A stretch of DNA of 64,000 nt, from positions 1 through 64,000 of the IMG/VR virus record IMGVR_UViG_3300008448_000057. One strand, 5' to 3'. The position numbers and the translations under genes were made by a program. The notes below the pieces were generated by a model, which did no database searches, had not been told where the DNA came from, and saw only the letters and a program-made list of their open reading frames with translations. The stretch is from a virus. Shown here one piece after another: positions 34,722 to 43,713 of this stretch (position 1 is the stretch's first letter; each line of letters opens with the position of its first letter).

Positions 34722-35442
34722 ACATGTGTTAGTAATTACCGGTTGCGATGAAGCCATGCATTCAGTGCTAGATCTTACTATACCTTCAAAATTAAGATAC
34801 ACTCAAAAACATGGATACGACTTTAATGTGCTGAGATCTTTTAGATCATTTCCGCACATAGGTGTAGATGCTAAAAACCCTATCGGTTTAGGATTTGCTC
34901 GTACCATACATGTATTTCAAATGTTAGAGCACTACGATGTTGTTATGTGGATAGATGGAGACTCTGTTATCACGAACGATAATTTTACAATAGATGATTT
35001 TATAAATGATCAACATACGATATATTTTTCTTACGATTGGCCTGTTGCTATGGACGGTAGTACTGGCCACGTTGGATTTAGTGGTGGTAATTTTATAATA
35101 AAATCCACAGAACACGTTGAAGAATTATATAGTACATTTATAGAATATAGTAAACATTTCTTAAACGATCACGGAGCAGACCAAACGTGTTTAAACGTAA
35201 TACACAATAACACACCACTTAGAAAGCACTACGGATTGTTAGAACACAAATACTTAAACGCAGTGCCTGAGTTTATAACAAGAACTAGCGTGTGGCAAGC
35301 AGATCCAAATAGAACTGGTCCAAATAGGCGTTTTAGTATACCTTCTCCGTGGAATAAAGATTGTTTTCTTGCCCACTTAACCGGATGTAATACGGCTGAC
35401 AGAATAGATTTACTACAAAACGAGTTCAAAGATTATTTGTAA
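34711..35442 (+). CDS. Glycosyltransferase, GT-A (GMA12/MNN10-like), 243 aa
   Basis: VLVITGCDEAMHSVLDLTIP starts the fold; VVMWIDGDSVITND (about residue 73-86) is the DxD motif for metal and donor. NFIIKSTEHVEELY and HGADQTCLNVI fit acceptor and donor loops of the GMA12/MNN10 type (GT34). It probably transfers a hexose, retaining. Its ATG overlaps the upstream gene. Confidence 0.7.
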   Translation: MNNKHVLVITGCDEAMHSVLDLTIPSKLRYTQKHGYDFNVLRSFRSFPHIGVDAKNPIGLGFARTIHVFQMLEHYDVVMWIDGDSVITNDNFTIDDFINDQHTIYFSYDWPVAMDGSTGHVGFSGGNFIIKSTEHVEELYSTFIEYSKHFLNDHGADQTCLNVIHNNTPLRKHYGLLEHKYLNAVPEFITRTSVWQADPNRTGPNRRFSIPSPWNKDCFLAHLTGCNTADRIDLLQNEFKDYL

Positions 35443-35443
35443 T

Positions 35444-37093
35444 ATGAAACAAAATAAGTTCAAAATAATAATCGCGTCTTATAACAATGAAGATTGGGCA
35501 TATTACAATATAGTTAGTGTGCTCAATCAAACTTATAAAAATTTTAATGTAGTTTATGTTGATGACTGTTCTACAGATAATACCAATTCAATAGTATCTG
35601 ATCTTATAAAAAATGATAATAGATTTAATCTTATAAGAAACAAAACAAATCTTGGAGCCGATGGAGGAGCAATATATAACTATATTAGATTTTACGAATC
35701 GCTAGAAGACGAAGAGATATGTGTATCTATGTGCGGAGATGATTGGCTGATAGATGAAAATGTATTAGAGAATCTAAATAACTACTACAACAAGTACGAT
35801 GTTTGGATGACATACGGAGAATTCTATGTTTACGATGGGTCAGAGGATGTTTTAAAAGCCAATCCACAAAATACCCCATATCCAGACTTTGTGCATCAAT
35901 ATAAGCTATATAGAAAAGACATATGGAGAGCAAGTCATTTATTAACTTTTAGGGGATTTTTAGCAAAAAAGATAGATCTTAATGATATAAAATCAAGATA
36001 CAATAACAAGTGGTTTTATCATGCACCTGACTTAGCTGTTGCTTATCCGTGTTTAGAAATGTGTCCAAAAGAAAAGATAGGTGTTGTTGATTTTCCAACA
36101 TATGTTTGGAATTCAAGCGAGCAGTGTCAAGTAAGAACTAGGCACAGAGAGTCTGAAGACAACATGAAATATGAAATCGAAATTAGAAACAAAAAACACT
36201 ACAAGGAGGGTTTAACTGGAGAAAAATTACCTCAGATAAACGCTATTGGTGGAAGTAGAGAAAACAACGATATACCAAAAGATTTTACTTATGTGTATAA
36301 TATGCGTGATGGAGAATTTGATGCTGTCATAATACCTGATATGGAGATCATTAGATACATTGAAGGGCAAATATGCATAGACAAGAAGTGTCCAGTGATA
36401 GCTGATATACACGAACCTCCTTATTTGTTTGAGCAACAGAGAGTTTACGATACTGTATACAAAAACTATAAGATGTTTGATCGTATACTCACTTACGATG
36501 AAAGACTACTAACACTACCAAACGCAGTATTCAGAAACGGAGGGTACGAATGTGTATTAAATAAAAGCGTACACACTGAAGAATATCCGACATTATCAGA
36601 CGCCAGTCTATATTCAATATATGATAAAAGTAAAAGCGTATCTATAATAAGTTCGAACAAAACATTTACGGATGGCCACAGATACCGCGTATCTTGCGTA
36701 GAATTAATAAGGCGTAACGATCAGAGTGTGGACATTTATGGAATGGGTTATAACCCAATAAATGGAAAATTGATCGGTTTAAAAGATTATAAGTATTCTA
36801 TCGCTATAGAAAACGGTGTATATAAAAACTATTTTACTGAAAAAATATTGGATTGCTTTTTAACAGGCACTATTCCAATCTATAGGGGATGTACAAACAT
36901 TTTAGATTTTTTTAATCAAAAAGGAATAATTACTTTTGATACCCATGAAGAGCTTTTAGAAGTATTAAAAACAATAAGAAATGGTGGTTATGATATAGAC
37001 AAGACAATTATAGAGGAGAACTACGAATTGGCTTTGAAGTATCGATACGACAATGATAAGATATTTAATAAATACATAAAAGATTTAATATGA
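35444..37093 (+). CDS. Bifunctional glycosyltransferase: GT2 domain fused to GT10-like (fucosyltransferase) domain
   Basis: The 549-aa protein has two parts. Residues 1-260 form a GT2 domain (KIIIASYNNEDWAYYNIVSV, then VDDCSTDNTNSIV and a CGDDWLI segment). Residues 390-549 carry a GT10 signature: KYSIAIENGVYKNYFTEKIL (about residue 449-468), then DCFLTGTIPIYRGC. GT10 enzymes transfer fucose or similar 6-deoxy sugars from GDP-sugars. The middle region has SDGHRYR-like TDGHRYRVSCVELI. A fusion would let two successive sugars be added by one protein. Confidence 0.75.
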   Translation: MKQNKFKIIIASYNNEDWAYYNIVSVLNQTYKNFNVVYVDDCSTDNTNSIVSDLIKNDNRFNLIRNKTNLGADGGAIYNYIRFYESLEDEEICVSMCGDDWLIDENVLENLNNYYNKYDVWMTYGEFYVYDGSEDVLKANPQNTPYPDFVHQYKLYRKDIWRASHLLTFRGFLAKKIDLNDIKSRYNNKWFYHAPDLAVAYPCLEMCPKEKIGVVDFPTYVWNSSEQCQVRTRHRESEDNMKYEIEIRNKKHYKEGLTGEKLPQINAIGGSRENNDIPKDFTYVYNMRDGEFDAVIIPDMEIIRYIEGQICIDKKCPVIADIHEPPYLFEQQRVYDTVYKNYKMFDRILTYDERLLTLPNAVFRNGGYECVLNKSVHTEEYPTLSDASLYSIYDKSKSVSIISSNKTFTDGHRYRVSCVELIRRNDQSVDIYGMGYNPINGKLIGLKDYKYSIAIENGVYKNYFTEKILDCFLTGTIPIYRGCTNILDFFNQKGIITFDTHEELLEVLKTIRNGGYDIDKTIIEENYELALKYRYDNDKIFNKYIKDLI

Positions 37094-38058
37094 AAAAAAT
37101 AGTATACGTTACAGGTTGTCTAGGTTTTATAGGATCTTACGTAACAAGGAAATGTTTAGAACTCGGTTGGTATGTTAAAGGAGTTGATAAGATAACTTAC
37201 GCGGCTAATAAAGATTTGCTTACTGAGTTTAAGAAAAATAAGAACTTTTCGTTTGTACACTGCGATATAAACGAATTGACTTTTCTTTACGATTGCGATT
37301 ATGTGATAAACACGGCTGCCGAAACACACGTAGGTAATTCTATAATGAGTAGTTTAGAATTTGTAAAATCAAATATAGATGGCGTACACAATTTACTTGA
37401 GTTAATAAAAAACTATAGAAGCGAAAATGGCAAAAAACCAGCGTTGATACATTTTAGCACAGACGAAGTTTATGGAGATATAGAAAGCGGAGATCATTAC
37501 GAAACAGACACGCTAAAACCTAGTAACCCATACTCAGCTACAAAAGCGGCCGCAGACATGCTCGTTATGGCTTGGGGAAGAACTCACAATATCCCATACA
37601 TGATTGTTAGACCTACAAATAATTACGGAATGGGTCAATATGTTGAGAAACTCATACCAAAAGCAATAAAGTTTTTGAATATAGGTAGGAAAATACCTTT
37701 ACACAATAACGGAGAACCCTATAGAAACTGGTTACACGCAGAAGATACTGCTACTGCAGTAATTACATTAATCGAAAAAGGAAAAATAGGAGAGATATAC
37801 AACGTAGCTGGTGGATTTGAACAACAGAATATAGATACTATAAAAAAGATAATTACAGAGTACGTAGAAATAGCAAACTGGCAAGACTTTTACGACATAG
37901 AACATTACGTAGATTTCTCTTGCGACAGACCTGGTCAAGACGTACGCTACGCATTGAACGATGATAAACTAAGATCTTTAGGTTGGTCACCAAAAAAACA
38001 GTTTGATGCAGAATTAAAACATATTGTAAATTATTATAAGAACAAATTTGTATGGTAA
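37090..38058 (+). CDS. Nucleotide-sugar 4,6-dehydratase (RmlB-like SDR)
   Basis: The 322-aa protein is an extended SDR. It has VTGCLGFIGSYVTRKC (NAD loop), NTAAETHVGNSI, HFSTDEVYGDI with the catalytic Thr-Asp-Glu, and YSATKAAADML with Tyr-x3-Lys. The end has FSCDRPGQDVRYALNDDKL, as in dTDP-glucose 4,6-dehydratases. It makes the 4-keto-6-deoxy sugar that RfbH-type enzymes use. The nucleotide (dTDP or CDP) is not told by sequence. It is shorter than RmlB (about 355 aa). No nucleotidylyltransferase for the first step is seen in the cluster, so host activity may supply the NDP-glucose. Confidence 0.87.
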   Translation: MKKIVYVTGCLGFIGSYVTRKCLELGWYVKGVDKITYAANKDLLTEFKKNKNFSFVHCDINELTFLYDCDYVINTAAETHVGNSIMSSLEFVKSNIDGVHNLLELIKNYRSENGKKPALIHFSTDEVYGDIESGDHYETDTLKPSNPYSATKAAADMLVMAWGRTHNIPYMIVRPTNNYGMGQYVEKLIPKAIKFLNIGRKIPLHNNGEPYRNWLHAEDTATAVITLIEKGKIGEIYNVAGGFEQQNIDTIKKIITEYVEIANWQDFYDIEHYVDFSCDRPGQDVRYALNDDKLRSLGWSPKKQFDAELKHIVNYYKNKFVW

Positions 38059-39818
38059 AAGTTAGTGATTTAGTGGCAGAGTTTCTGGTAGAAAAGAAAA
38101 TACAGGTTGCTTTTGGAATAATAGGATCTGCAAATTCACACATATTTGATTCAATATCGGATAAAGGTTACACAAAAGTAGTGTACGTTCACCATGAGCA
38201 AGCAGCAGTGATGGCAGCGGGGTCTTACTATAGGGCCACTGGAAAAATATCTGCGGCTATAGTTACTGCTGGAGCCGGATCAGCAAACGCGATAACCGGA
38301 GTCATTAGTAATTGGGCTGATTCTATACCGTGTTTAGTAATATCAGGACAAGAATCCACAAAATATATAAAAGAGCATGCCAACTTAAGGATGATTGGAA
38401 CTCAAGGTTTTGATGTAGTTGAGATGGTTAAACGCGTTACAAAGTATGCTAAGACTGTTATAGATAAGAATGAAATAGTCAAGTGTCTTAACGAAGCATG
38501 TAGTTTTGCGCTTAGTGATAGACACGGTCCTTCATGGATAGATGTTCCTTTTGATATACAAAGTGCATTTGTAAATAAAGAAGAACTTGAAGTGTTTGAA
38601 GAACCCAAATCAGATCTTACAGCTGTAAGCGTTAAAGAATTACTAGATTTGTTAAAAACCTCAAAAAGACCAGTAATATTAGGAGGATACGGCATAAAGG
38701 CGTCAAATAGTCAAAAAGAATTCGATAGTCTAGTAAGATCATACAAAATACCCGTCTTACTATCTTGGTCAGCTATAGACGTACTATCCCACGATCACCC
38801 GTATAACTTCGGAACTTCTGGACTTTACGGACAGAGGCGAGCTAACTTCATATTACAGAATTGTGATCTATTGATAGTGCTTGGTAGTAGATTGGCTTTA
38901 CCTCAAACGGGATACAACATAGATAACTTTGCACCAAACGCAAAAATTATTATGGTTAACAACGACCGAAATGAATTAGATAAGTACGCAAATAGATACG
39001 ACATAAAGATACCATTCGACGTTAAGCAAATAATCTCATGTCTTTTAGCGATTAAGTATGATAATAACATCTCAGAATGGTATGACAGGTGCGTAAAGTA
39101 TAATTTAGATTTTCCAATAATAGAGGAGACCCACAAAATAGATAACGAGAGTTTTGATAATTCGTACGTGTTGATTAACAAACTCTCTGATTTGATGTGT
39201 AAAAACGACATCCTTGTCATCGGTCAGGGAACTCCTTTACCGTGTGCACACCAAGCTTTCAAAATAAAAGAAGATCAGATAGCTTTTGCATCCAACGGTT
39301 TGGGAGAAATGGGACACGGATTACCATCAGCAGTAGGTGCAGCTTTAAGCGGAAAAAAAGCCGTGTTACTAGATGGAGATGGAAGCATGATGATGAATTT
39401 ACAAGAGCTACAAACAGTGGTAGGGTATAATCTTCCTATAAAAATAATAGTGTTTAACAATGAGGGATACTTATTCATCAAGCACACTCAAAAAATGCTT
39501 TTTAATGGGAGATACACAGGCGTTGATTTAAACACTGGGGTCACTTTACCGAAGTTCGAGAAGATAGCAAATGCGTTTGGTATACCGTACTTTGACTCTA
39601 AATCATCTTCTTTAGAGGATTTCATAAACCACGATGGATATGCCATATACGAGTGCCACATGAATCCAGAGCAAGATTTGATACCAAAAGTAAAAGGCGT
39701 TCCCGTAGCAGACGCTATATTGGCACCTCCGTTAGAAGAGATGTCACCCCTATTAACAATACAAGAGATAGAGAATAATATGATAAACATTAATGCACTT
39801 TCTTATAAATTAAGATGA
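38052..39818 (+). CDS. ThDP-dependent acetolactate-synthase-family enzyme (YerE-like candidate)
   Basis: The 588-aa protein has the three-domain acetolactate synthase layout. The ThDP Glu is in VYVHHEQAAVMAAGSYYRAT (about residue 48); a central domain contains RPVILGGYGIKAS; and the C-terminal ThDP motif begins LDGDGSMMMN (about residue 440) and ends VFNNEGY. YerE is such an enzyme: it adds a two-carbon unit from pyruvate to CDP-3,6-dideoxy-4-keto-glucose, giving yersiniose. Here the gene follows the 4,6-dehydratase and lies in the same cluster as an RfbH-type dehydrase. A branched-sugar role is thus an informed inference. Valine or isoleucine synthesis is less likely in this place. Confidence 0.78.
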   Translation: MVKVSDLVAEFLVEKKIQVAFGIIGSANSHIFDSISDKGYTKVVYVHHEQAAVMAAGSYYRATGKISAAIVTAGAGSANAITGVISNWADSIPCLVISGQESTKYIKEHANLRMIGTQGFDVVEMVKRVTKYAKTVIDKNEIVKCLNEACSFALSDRHGPSWIDVPFDIQSAFVNKEELEVFEEPKSDLTAVSVKELLDLLKTSKRPVILGGYGIKASNSQKEFDSLVRSYKIPVLLSWSAIDVLSHDHPYNFGTSGLYGQRRANFILQNCDLLIVLGSRLALPQTGYNIDNFAPNAKIIMVNNDRNELDKYANRYDIKIPFDVKQIISCLLAIKYDNNISEWYDRCVKYNLDFPIIEETHKIDNESFDNSYVLINKLSDLMCKNDILVIGQGTPLPCAHQAFKIKEDQIAFASNGLGEMGHGLPSAVGAALSGKKAVLLDGDGSMMMNLQELQTVVGYNLPIKIIVFNNEGYLFIKHTQKMLFNGRYTGVDLNTGVTLPKFEKIANAFGIPYFDSKSSSLEDFINHDGYAIYECHMNPEQDLIPKVKGVPVADAILAPPLEEMSPLLTIQEIENNMININALSYKLR

Positions 39819-40519
39819 TAGACTTAACACTACAAACAATACCATCGCCATTAGTATCTGAATTGCTTACACACTCTAATTTAGACGGAGTTCTTTTGGA
39901 TACTGAGCATGGACACTTTAACAACGAGACTCTTTACTCGTGTATACAGGTAATTACTTTAAGCCATAAAAAGTGTTTTGTACGATTTACAGATCTAAAT
40001 AAACAATTGGTGAGAATGTGTTTGGATGCTGGCGTTGATGGAGTCGTATTTTCTACTGTTAATGACTACGTGTACGCGAAAGAAATAATAGAATACTGCA
40101 AATACCCTAATCAAGGAGGAAACAGAGGAATAGGACTTGTGAGAGAAAATGGATGGGGCAAACACAAGTTGGGTAACAATAAACCAACAATAATAATTCA
40201 AGTAGAAACAGCAAAAGCGATTGGTAATATACATGAACTATTAAAGTTATCTTCAGAAGTAGATTATTATTTAGTTGGACCATACGATATATCTTCAAGT
40301 CTCCTAAAACCAGGAGAATTTGAAGATGAAAACTTTGTGAATAAAATGGACTTGATTTATAAATGTATTCCGATAAGCAAATTAGGTTTATTTTTACCAA
40401 CCAAACAAGACATAGAAAGATTTAGAAAGCAAAAAAAAGATAGACCGAATTTATTAATTTGGGGAATGGACACGGACTTTATTTTACAATCCTTAAAAGA
40501 TATACAAAATGGTAATTGA
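39815..40519 (+). CDS. HpcH/HpaI-family aldolase-like protein, 234 aa
   Basis: The TIM-barrel pattern LDGVLLDTEHGHFNNETL (metal-binding His and Glu region), AGVDGVVFSTV, NRGIGLVRENGWG, QVETAKAIGNI (metal Glu) and VDYYLVGPYDISSSL is that of 2-keto-3-deoxy-acid aldolases (HpcH/HpaI, GarL). These enzymes cleave or form bonds between pyruvate and aldehydes. It overlaps both neighbours by 4 and 11 bases. Together with the ThDP enzyme upstream it suggests carbon-carbon bond chemistry using pyruvate in this cluster. Confidence 0.8.
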   Translation: MIDLTLQTIPSPLVSELLTHSNLDGVLLDTEHGHFNNETLYSCIQVITLSHKKCFVRFTDLNKQLVRMCLDAGVDGVVFSTVNDYVYAKEIIEYCKYPNQGGNRGIGLVRENGWGKHKLGNNKPTIIIQVETAKAIGNIHELLKLSSEVDYYLVGPYDISSSLLKPGEFEDENFVNKMDLIYKCIPISKLGLFLPTKQDIERFRKQKKDRPNLLIWGMDTDFILQSLKDIQNGN

Positions 40520-41264
40520 TTTAAAACAAAGCTTAGATAACTTAGGCAAAAATTGGGACGTCATAGGCATGAAACAATCTTTCGAAGACGAAGGTGTTTT
40601 ACTGAATGACGTTGTTGCATTTAAAAGAGTAACAGAAATATGCGGACTACAATCTTTTGTAAAGATAGGTGGATGCGAAGCTAAGAGCGATCTTTATAAT
40701 TGCATAAGGATGGGCATAAACGGAATAATAGCGCCTATGGTAGAAACGCCTTTTGCTTTAGACAAGTTTATAACAATGATGAAAGATTATCCAAACAGAG
40801 CCGATTCTTATATTGTTATAGAAAGCAAAACTGCCTATGAAAACATAGATAGTATACTAGAAAATGGCCGCGGTAACCTGAAAGGGATAATTGTTGGCAG
40901 ATCAGACTTTTCTAAGTCATATAATCTAAATAAGTCAGAGGTAGACAGCGGTTTCATATACGACAAGGTAGAAGACATATTGACAAAGGCAAAAAAGTAT
41001 AATTATATGACTACCATGGGAGGTAACGTATCAACAAGAAGTACTAAATTTATAAAAGATGCTTTCTCAAAAGGTTTGTTAGATAGAATAGAAACAAGAA
41101 ACGTTGTTATAGGTTTAAATAAATCTAACATAGTCAACATAGATAATAACATACAAAAAGCTCTTGACTTTGAAATAGAGTGGTTACAATATAAATTATC
41201 AATATCATCGAAGCTTAGCGCCGATTATTCAGAAAGAATAGGTTTATTAAAAAATAGAAAGTAA
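40509..41264 (+). CDS. Second HpcH/HpaI/citrate-lyase-like TIM-barrel protein, 251 aa
   Basis: The protein has DVIGMKQSFEDEGVLLNDVV, FVKIGGCEAKSDLYNC, NGIIAPMVETPFALDKFI and GIIVGRSDFSKSYNL, the last similar to the VGPYDIS-like strand of HpcH aldolases. Glu in MVETPFAL is placed like a metal ligand. It is a distant relative of the gene before it, possibly forming a pair with it. The reaction is unknown. The same gene order (ThDP enzyme, aldolase, aldolase-like, iron-sulfur TIM barrel) is worth comparing across polysaccharide clusters. Confidence 0.65.
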   Translation: MVIDLKQSLDNLGKNWDVIGMKQSFEDEGVLLNDVVAFKRVTEICGLQSFVKIGGCEAKSDLYNCIRMGINGIIAPMVETPFALDKFITMMKDYPNRADSYIVIESKTAYENIDSILENGRGNLKGIIVGRSDFSKSYNLNKSEVDSGFIYDKVEDILTKAKKYNYMTTMGGNVSTRSTKFIKDAFSKGLLDRIETRNVVIGLNKSNIVNIDNNIQKALDFEIEWLQYKLSISSKLSADYSERIGLLKNRK

Positions 41265-41265
41265 A

Positions 41266-42426
41266 ATGCAAGAAAGATACAGCACGCTTCAAAGATTATT
41301 AAACGAAGAGAAATGTTTTAAACTTATTTGCGGAGCGGGAAATGAAGATAAGCATCACGTTAAAAAACTAGCGTTTGTGTATACATTAGCAGGCGCTAAA
41401 GTCTTGGACGTTTCAGCTAATGTTGAGGTTGTTAAATACGCAGGACAGGGCATAGACATGGCCTTCCAATACGCAAATAAGCTAGGCATAACTCTAACAA
41501 CAAGACCTTTTATTATGGTTAGTATAGGAATGCCTGGCGATCATCATGTTAGAAAGTCTTATATAGATCCTAACACTTGTGTATCTTGCGGCCTGTGCGC
41601 TCCCGTGTGTCCCACAAACGCAATACCATTTGGCTTTGAAAAGAATCTCGAACACTACATAAATCTTGGAGGTAGTTATGAAGTAGAAGATCAAAGTAAA
41701 GAGATAGTGATAAAAGATTTGTGTATTGGTTGTGGAAAGTGTAGTAATATATGTCCAAAGGATTATATAATATCGTATAGACATAACGAAAGACAGCTGA
41801 GAGAGTTACTCCCTAAATGTATGGAAGCGGGAGCAGAAACGTTTGAATTACATGCTGCTGTTGGAGAAGACGAGATTACACTTAAGGAGTGGCAATTAAT
41901 AAGTGAAATAAATCCGAACAACTTTAATTCTATGTGTTTGGATCGATTGAACTTGGGGAATTTGAATTTAGAACACAGAATAGAAGAGGCAAAAAGAATA
42001 TCAAACAACAAGATTATCATTCAAGCTGATGGATATCCCATGAGTGGAGGAGCAGATGATTATAACACAACGCTTCAAGCTATATCTACTGCAGACGTTA
42101 TAAATAAAAAGTTTAATATTAGATTAGACAAAAAATCAGTTAAAAAGGATGGAGACAAAGTTATAACAAATAAAGTTTATAGAGCTCACGGTCACCATCA
42201 AGGAGTTTATATAGTCTTATCAGGAGGTACAAATTCTCATAGCAAAAAATTATCAGAACTCGTTGGTGTTAGATGTAATGGAATAGCTATAGGTACATTT
42301 GCAAGAAATATTATCGAACAGTACATAGACGATGTAAACTTTTACGAAGACGATAATCTAATAAAATCAGCTTACAAAATAGCAAAAAAATTAGTAACAG
42401 AAAATATAGGAGAGATATATGAATAA
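41266..42426 (+). CDS. LdpA-like iron-sulfur TIM-barrel protein (2x[4Fe-4S])
   Basis: The 386-aa protein contains two ferredoxin-type motifs, CVSCGLCAPVCPTN (about residue 105) and CIGCGKCSNICPKDY (about residue 153). These are framed by KLICGAGNEDKHHVKKLAFV and a TIM-barrel-like continuation (IIQADGYPMSGGADDYNTTL, then GVYIVLSGGTNSHSKKLS). This layout is what I recall of LdpA and related DUF561 proteins of cyanobacteria. It probably carries electrons or senses redox state. In this cluster it may donate electrons to the iron-sulfur RfbH-type dehydrase, which lacks its usual E3 partner; that is a hypothesis. It overlaps the next gene by 8 bases. Confidence 0.7.
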   Translation: MQERYSTLQRLLNEEKCFKLICGAGNEDKHHVKKLAFVYTLAGAKVLDVSANVEVVKYAGQGIDMAFQYANKLGITLTTRPFIMVSIGMPGDHHVRKSYIDPNTCVSCGLCAPVCPTNAIPFGFEKNLEHYINLGGSYEVEDQSKEIVIKDLCIGCGKCSNICPKDYIISYRHNERQLRELLPKCMEAGAETFELHAAVGEDEITLKEWQLISEINPNNFNSMCLDRLNLGNLNLEHRIEEAKRISNNKIIIQADGYPMSGGADDYNTTLQAISTADVINKKFNIRLDKKSVKKDGDKVITNKVYRAHGHHQGVYIVLSGGTNSHSKKLSELVGVRCNGIAIGTFARNIIEQYIDDVNFYEDDNLIKSAYKIAKKLVTENIGEIYE

Positions 42427-42796
42427 GATTTATAAAATAGCGGTAGACTTTGACGGAACGTTGTGTGAATACGCTTTTCCAAAAATAGGAGAACAGAAGG
42501 ATCATCACATAAAGCTAATGAAAATTCTTATAGAATTAAGAAAAAAAGGGCATAAATTAATACTGTGGACGAATAGAGGCGATAATGAACAGTATCCTGT
42601 CTTGAGTGAAGCTATCGAGTGGTGTAAAAATCGTGGATTAGAATTTGATGCAATTAATCAAAATCTGCAAGATCAAGTAAAATTATCGGGGCCTAGTCCC
42701 AAAATTATGGCGGACTATTATATAGATGACAAAGCTTTACAATTCAGCGATGAGGAAACCAAAATAAAAACAATAGAAGTTTTATCTACTCTATGA
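42419..42796 (+). CDS. Small HAD-family hydrolase, 125 aa
   Basis: VDFDGTLCEYAFPKIGEQ holds HAD motif I (Asp-x-Asp-Gly-Thr) and LILWTNRGD motif II. YYIDDKALQF is motif IV. At 125 aa it lacks a cap domain. Such small HAD proteins are common in capsular and LPS clusters and may be sugar-phosphate phosphatases. It overlaps both neighbours. Confidence 0.78.
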   Translation: MNKIYKIAVDFDGTLCEYAFPKIGEQKDHHIKLMKILIELRKKGHKLILWTNRGDNEQYPVLSEAIEWCKNRGLEFDAINQNLQDQVKLSGPSPKIMADYYIDDKALQFSDEETKIKTIEVLSTL

Positions 42797-43713
42797 ATAT
42801 CATTATAACTGGGGGGAACGGTTTTTTGGGATCTAGCATTGTCAGAAAATTTTTAAACAGTAATCATAACGTACTTGTGTTTTCTAAAAACTCAAATAAC
42901 ATATCAGATATATTACACAAGATAAAGTATATACAATCAGACAATGATGATCTTATTTTACACAAAGATGCCATAAGCACTTTTCAACCACACGTAGTAG
43001 TTCATTGCGGTTGGTTCGGGGGAAATAGCCACGCTGACATTAACGATATGAATCAGTTCCATCGTAATGTACCATCAAGCATAAAACTAATAGAAATTAT
43101 AAACGAATTAGAAAACAAGCCAATGTTTGTGGGTTTTGGAAGCTTTGCTGAAAATGGAAAAATGCGATATCAAATAAGCGAACAAGATTCAGAAAATCCA
43201 ACCAATTTATATGGACTTTCAAAGTTAACTTTTAAGAATTATAGTAAAATGCTCTGTGATTCATATGGAATAGATTGGACTTGGATAAAACCCTGTTACA
43301 TATACGGACCGAATGATGTTAAGACCAGACTAATACCGAGACTGATTAGTAAGTTTATAAAACACGAAGACGTAGTATTAGATGAATGTAAGTCTATCGT
43401 TGATTACTTGTACATAGACGATTTCTCAGAGTATGTTTACCAACTAATAACAACAAGATGTTTGGGAGTGTACCACTTATGTTCAGGCAATCAATATAAG
43501 CTCAGAGATATAGTCGTATTGATAAAAAAACTAACTAACAGTAAGAGTGCTGTAATTTTTGACAAAACTAAAAATAGAGATTCTGCATTTGATTACGTGT
43601 GCGGAAATAACCATAAACTAAAAAGCGTGTTAAATGTAGAAAATAATGTAAATTTAATAGAAGGAATAAAAAAAACTATAAATTATGAAAGATCTTGTAG
43701 TAATAAAGGATAA
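42793..43713 (+). CDS. NAD-dependent epimerase/reductase (SDR), 306 aa
   Basis: The NAD loop is IITGGNGFLGSSIVRKFL. A short-chain catalytic region with FGSFAENGKMRYQISE and a tyrosine in YGLSKLTFKNYSKML (Tyr-x3-Lys) follows, then YIYGPND and a substrate domain with DYLYIDDFSEYVY. It is most like NAD-dependent epimerases or 4-ketoreductases of nucleotide-sugar pathways and would act late, after dehydration. It overlaps the HAD gene by 4 bases and the methyltransferase by 29. Confidence 0.82.
   Translation: MNIIITGGNGFLGSSIVRKFLNSNHNVLVFSKNSNNISDILHKIKYIQSDNDDLILHKDAISTFQPHVVVHCGWFGGNSHADINDMNQFHRNVPSSIKLIEIINELENKPMFVGFGSFAENGKMRYQISEQDSENPTNLYGLSKLTFKNYSKMLCDSYGIDWTWIKPCYIYGPNDVKTRLIPRLISKFIKHEDVVLDECKSIVDYLYIDDFSEYVYQLITTRCLGVYHLCSGNQYKLRDIVVLIKKLTNSKSAVIFDKTKNRDSAFDYVCGNNHKLKSVLNVENNVNLIEGIKKTINYERSCSNKG

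Noticed and set aside
38052-39818. Annotation as IlvB for branched-chain amino acids
   Set aside because: No ilv partner genes nearby and it lies within sugar genes with an RfbH-type dehydrase, so a sugar role is more likely.
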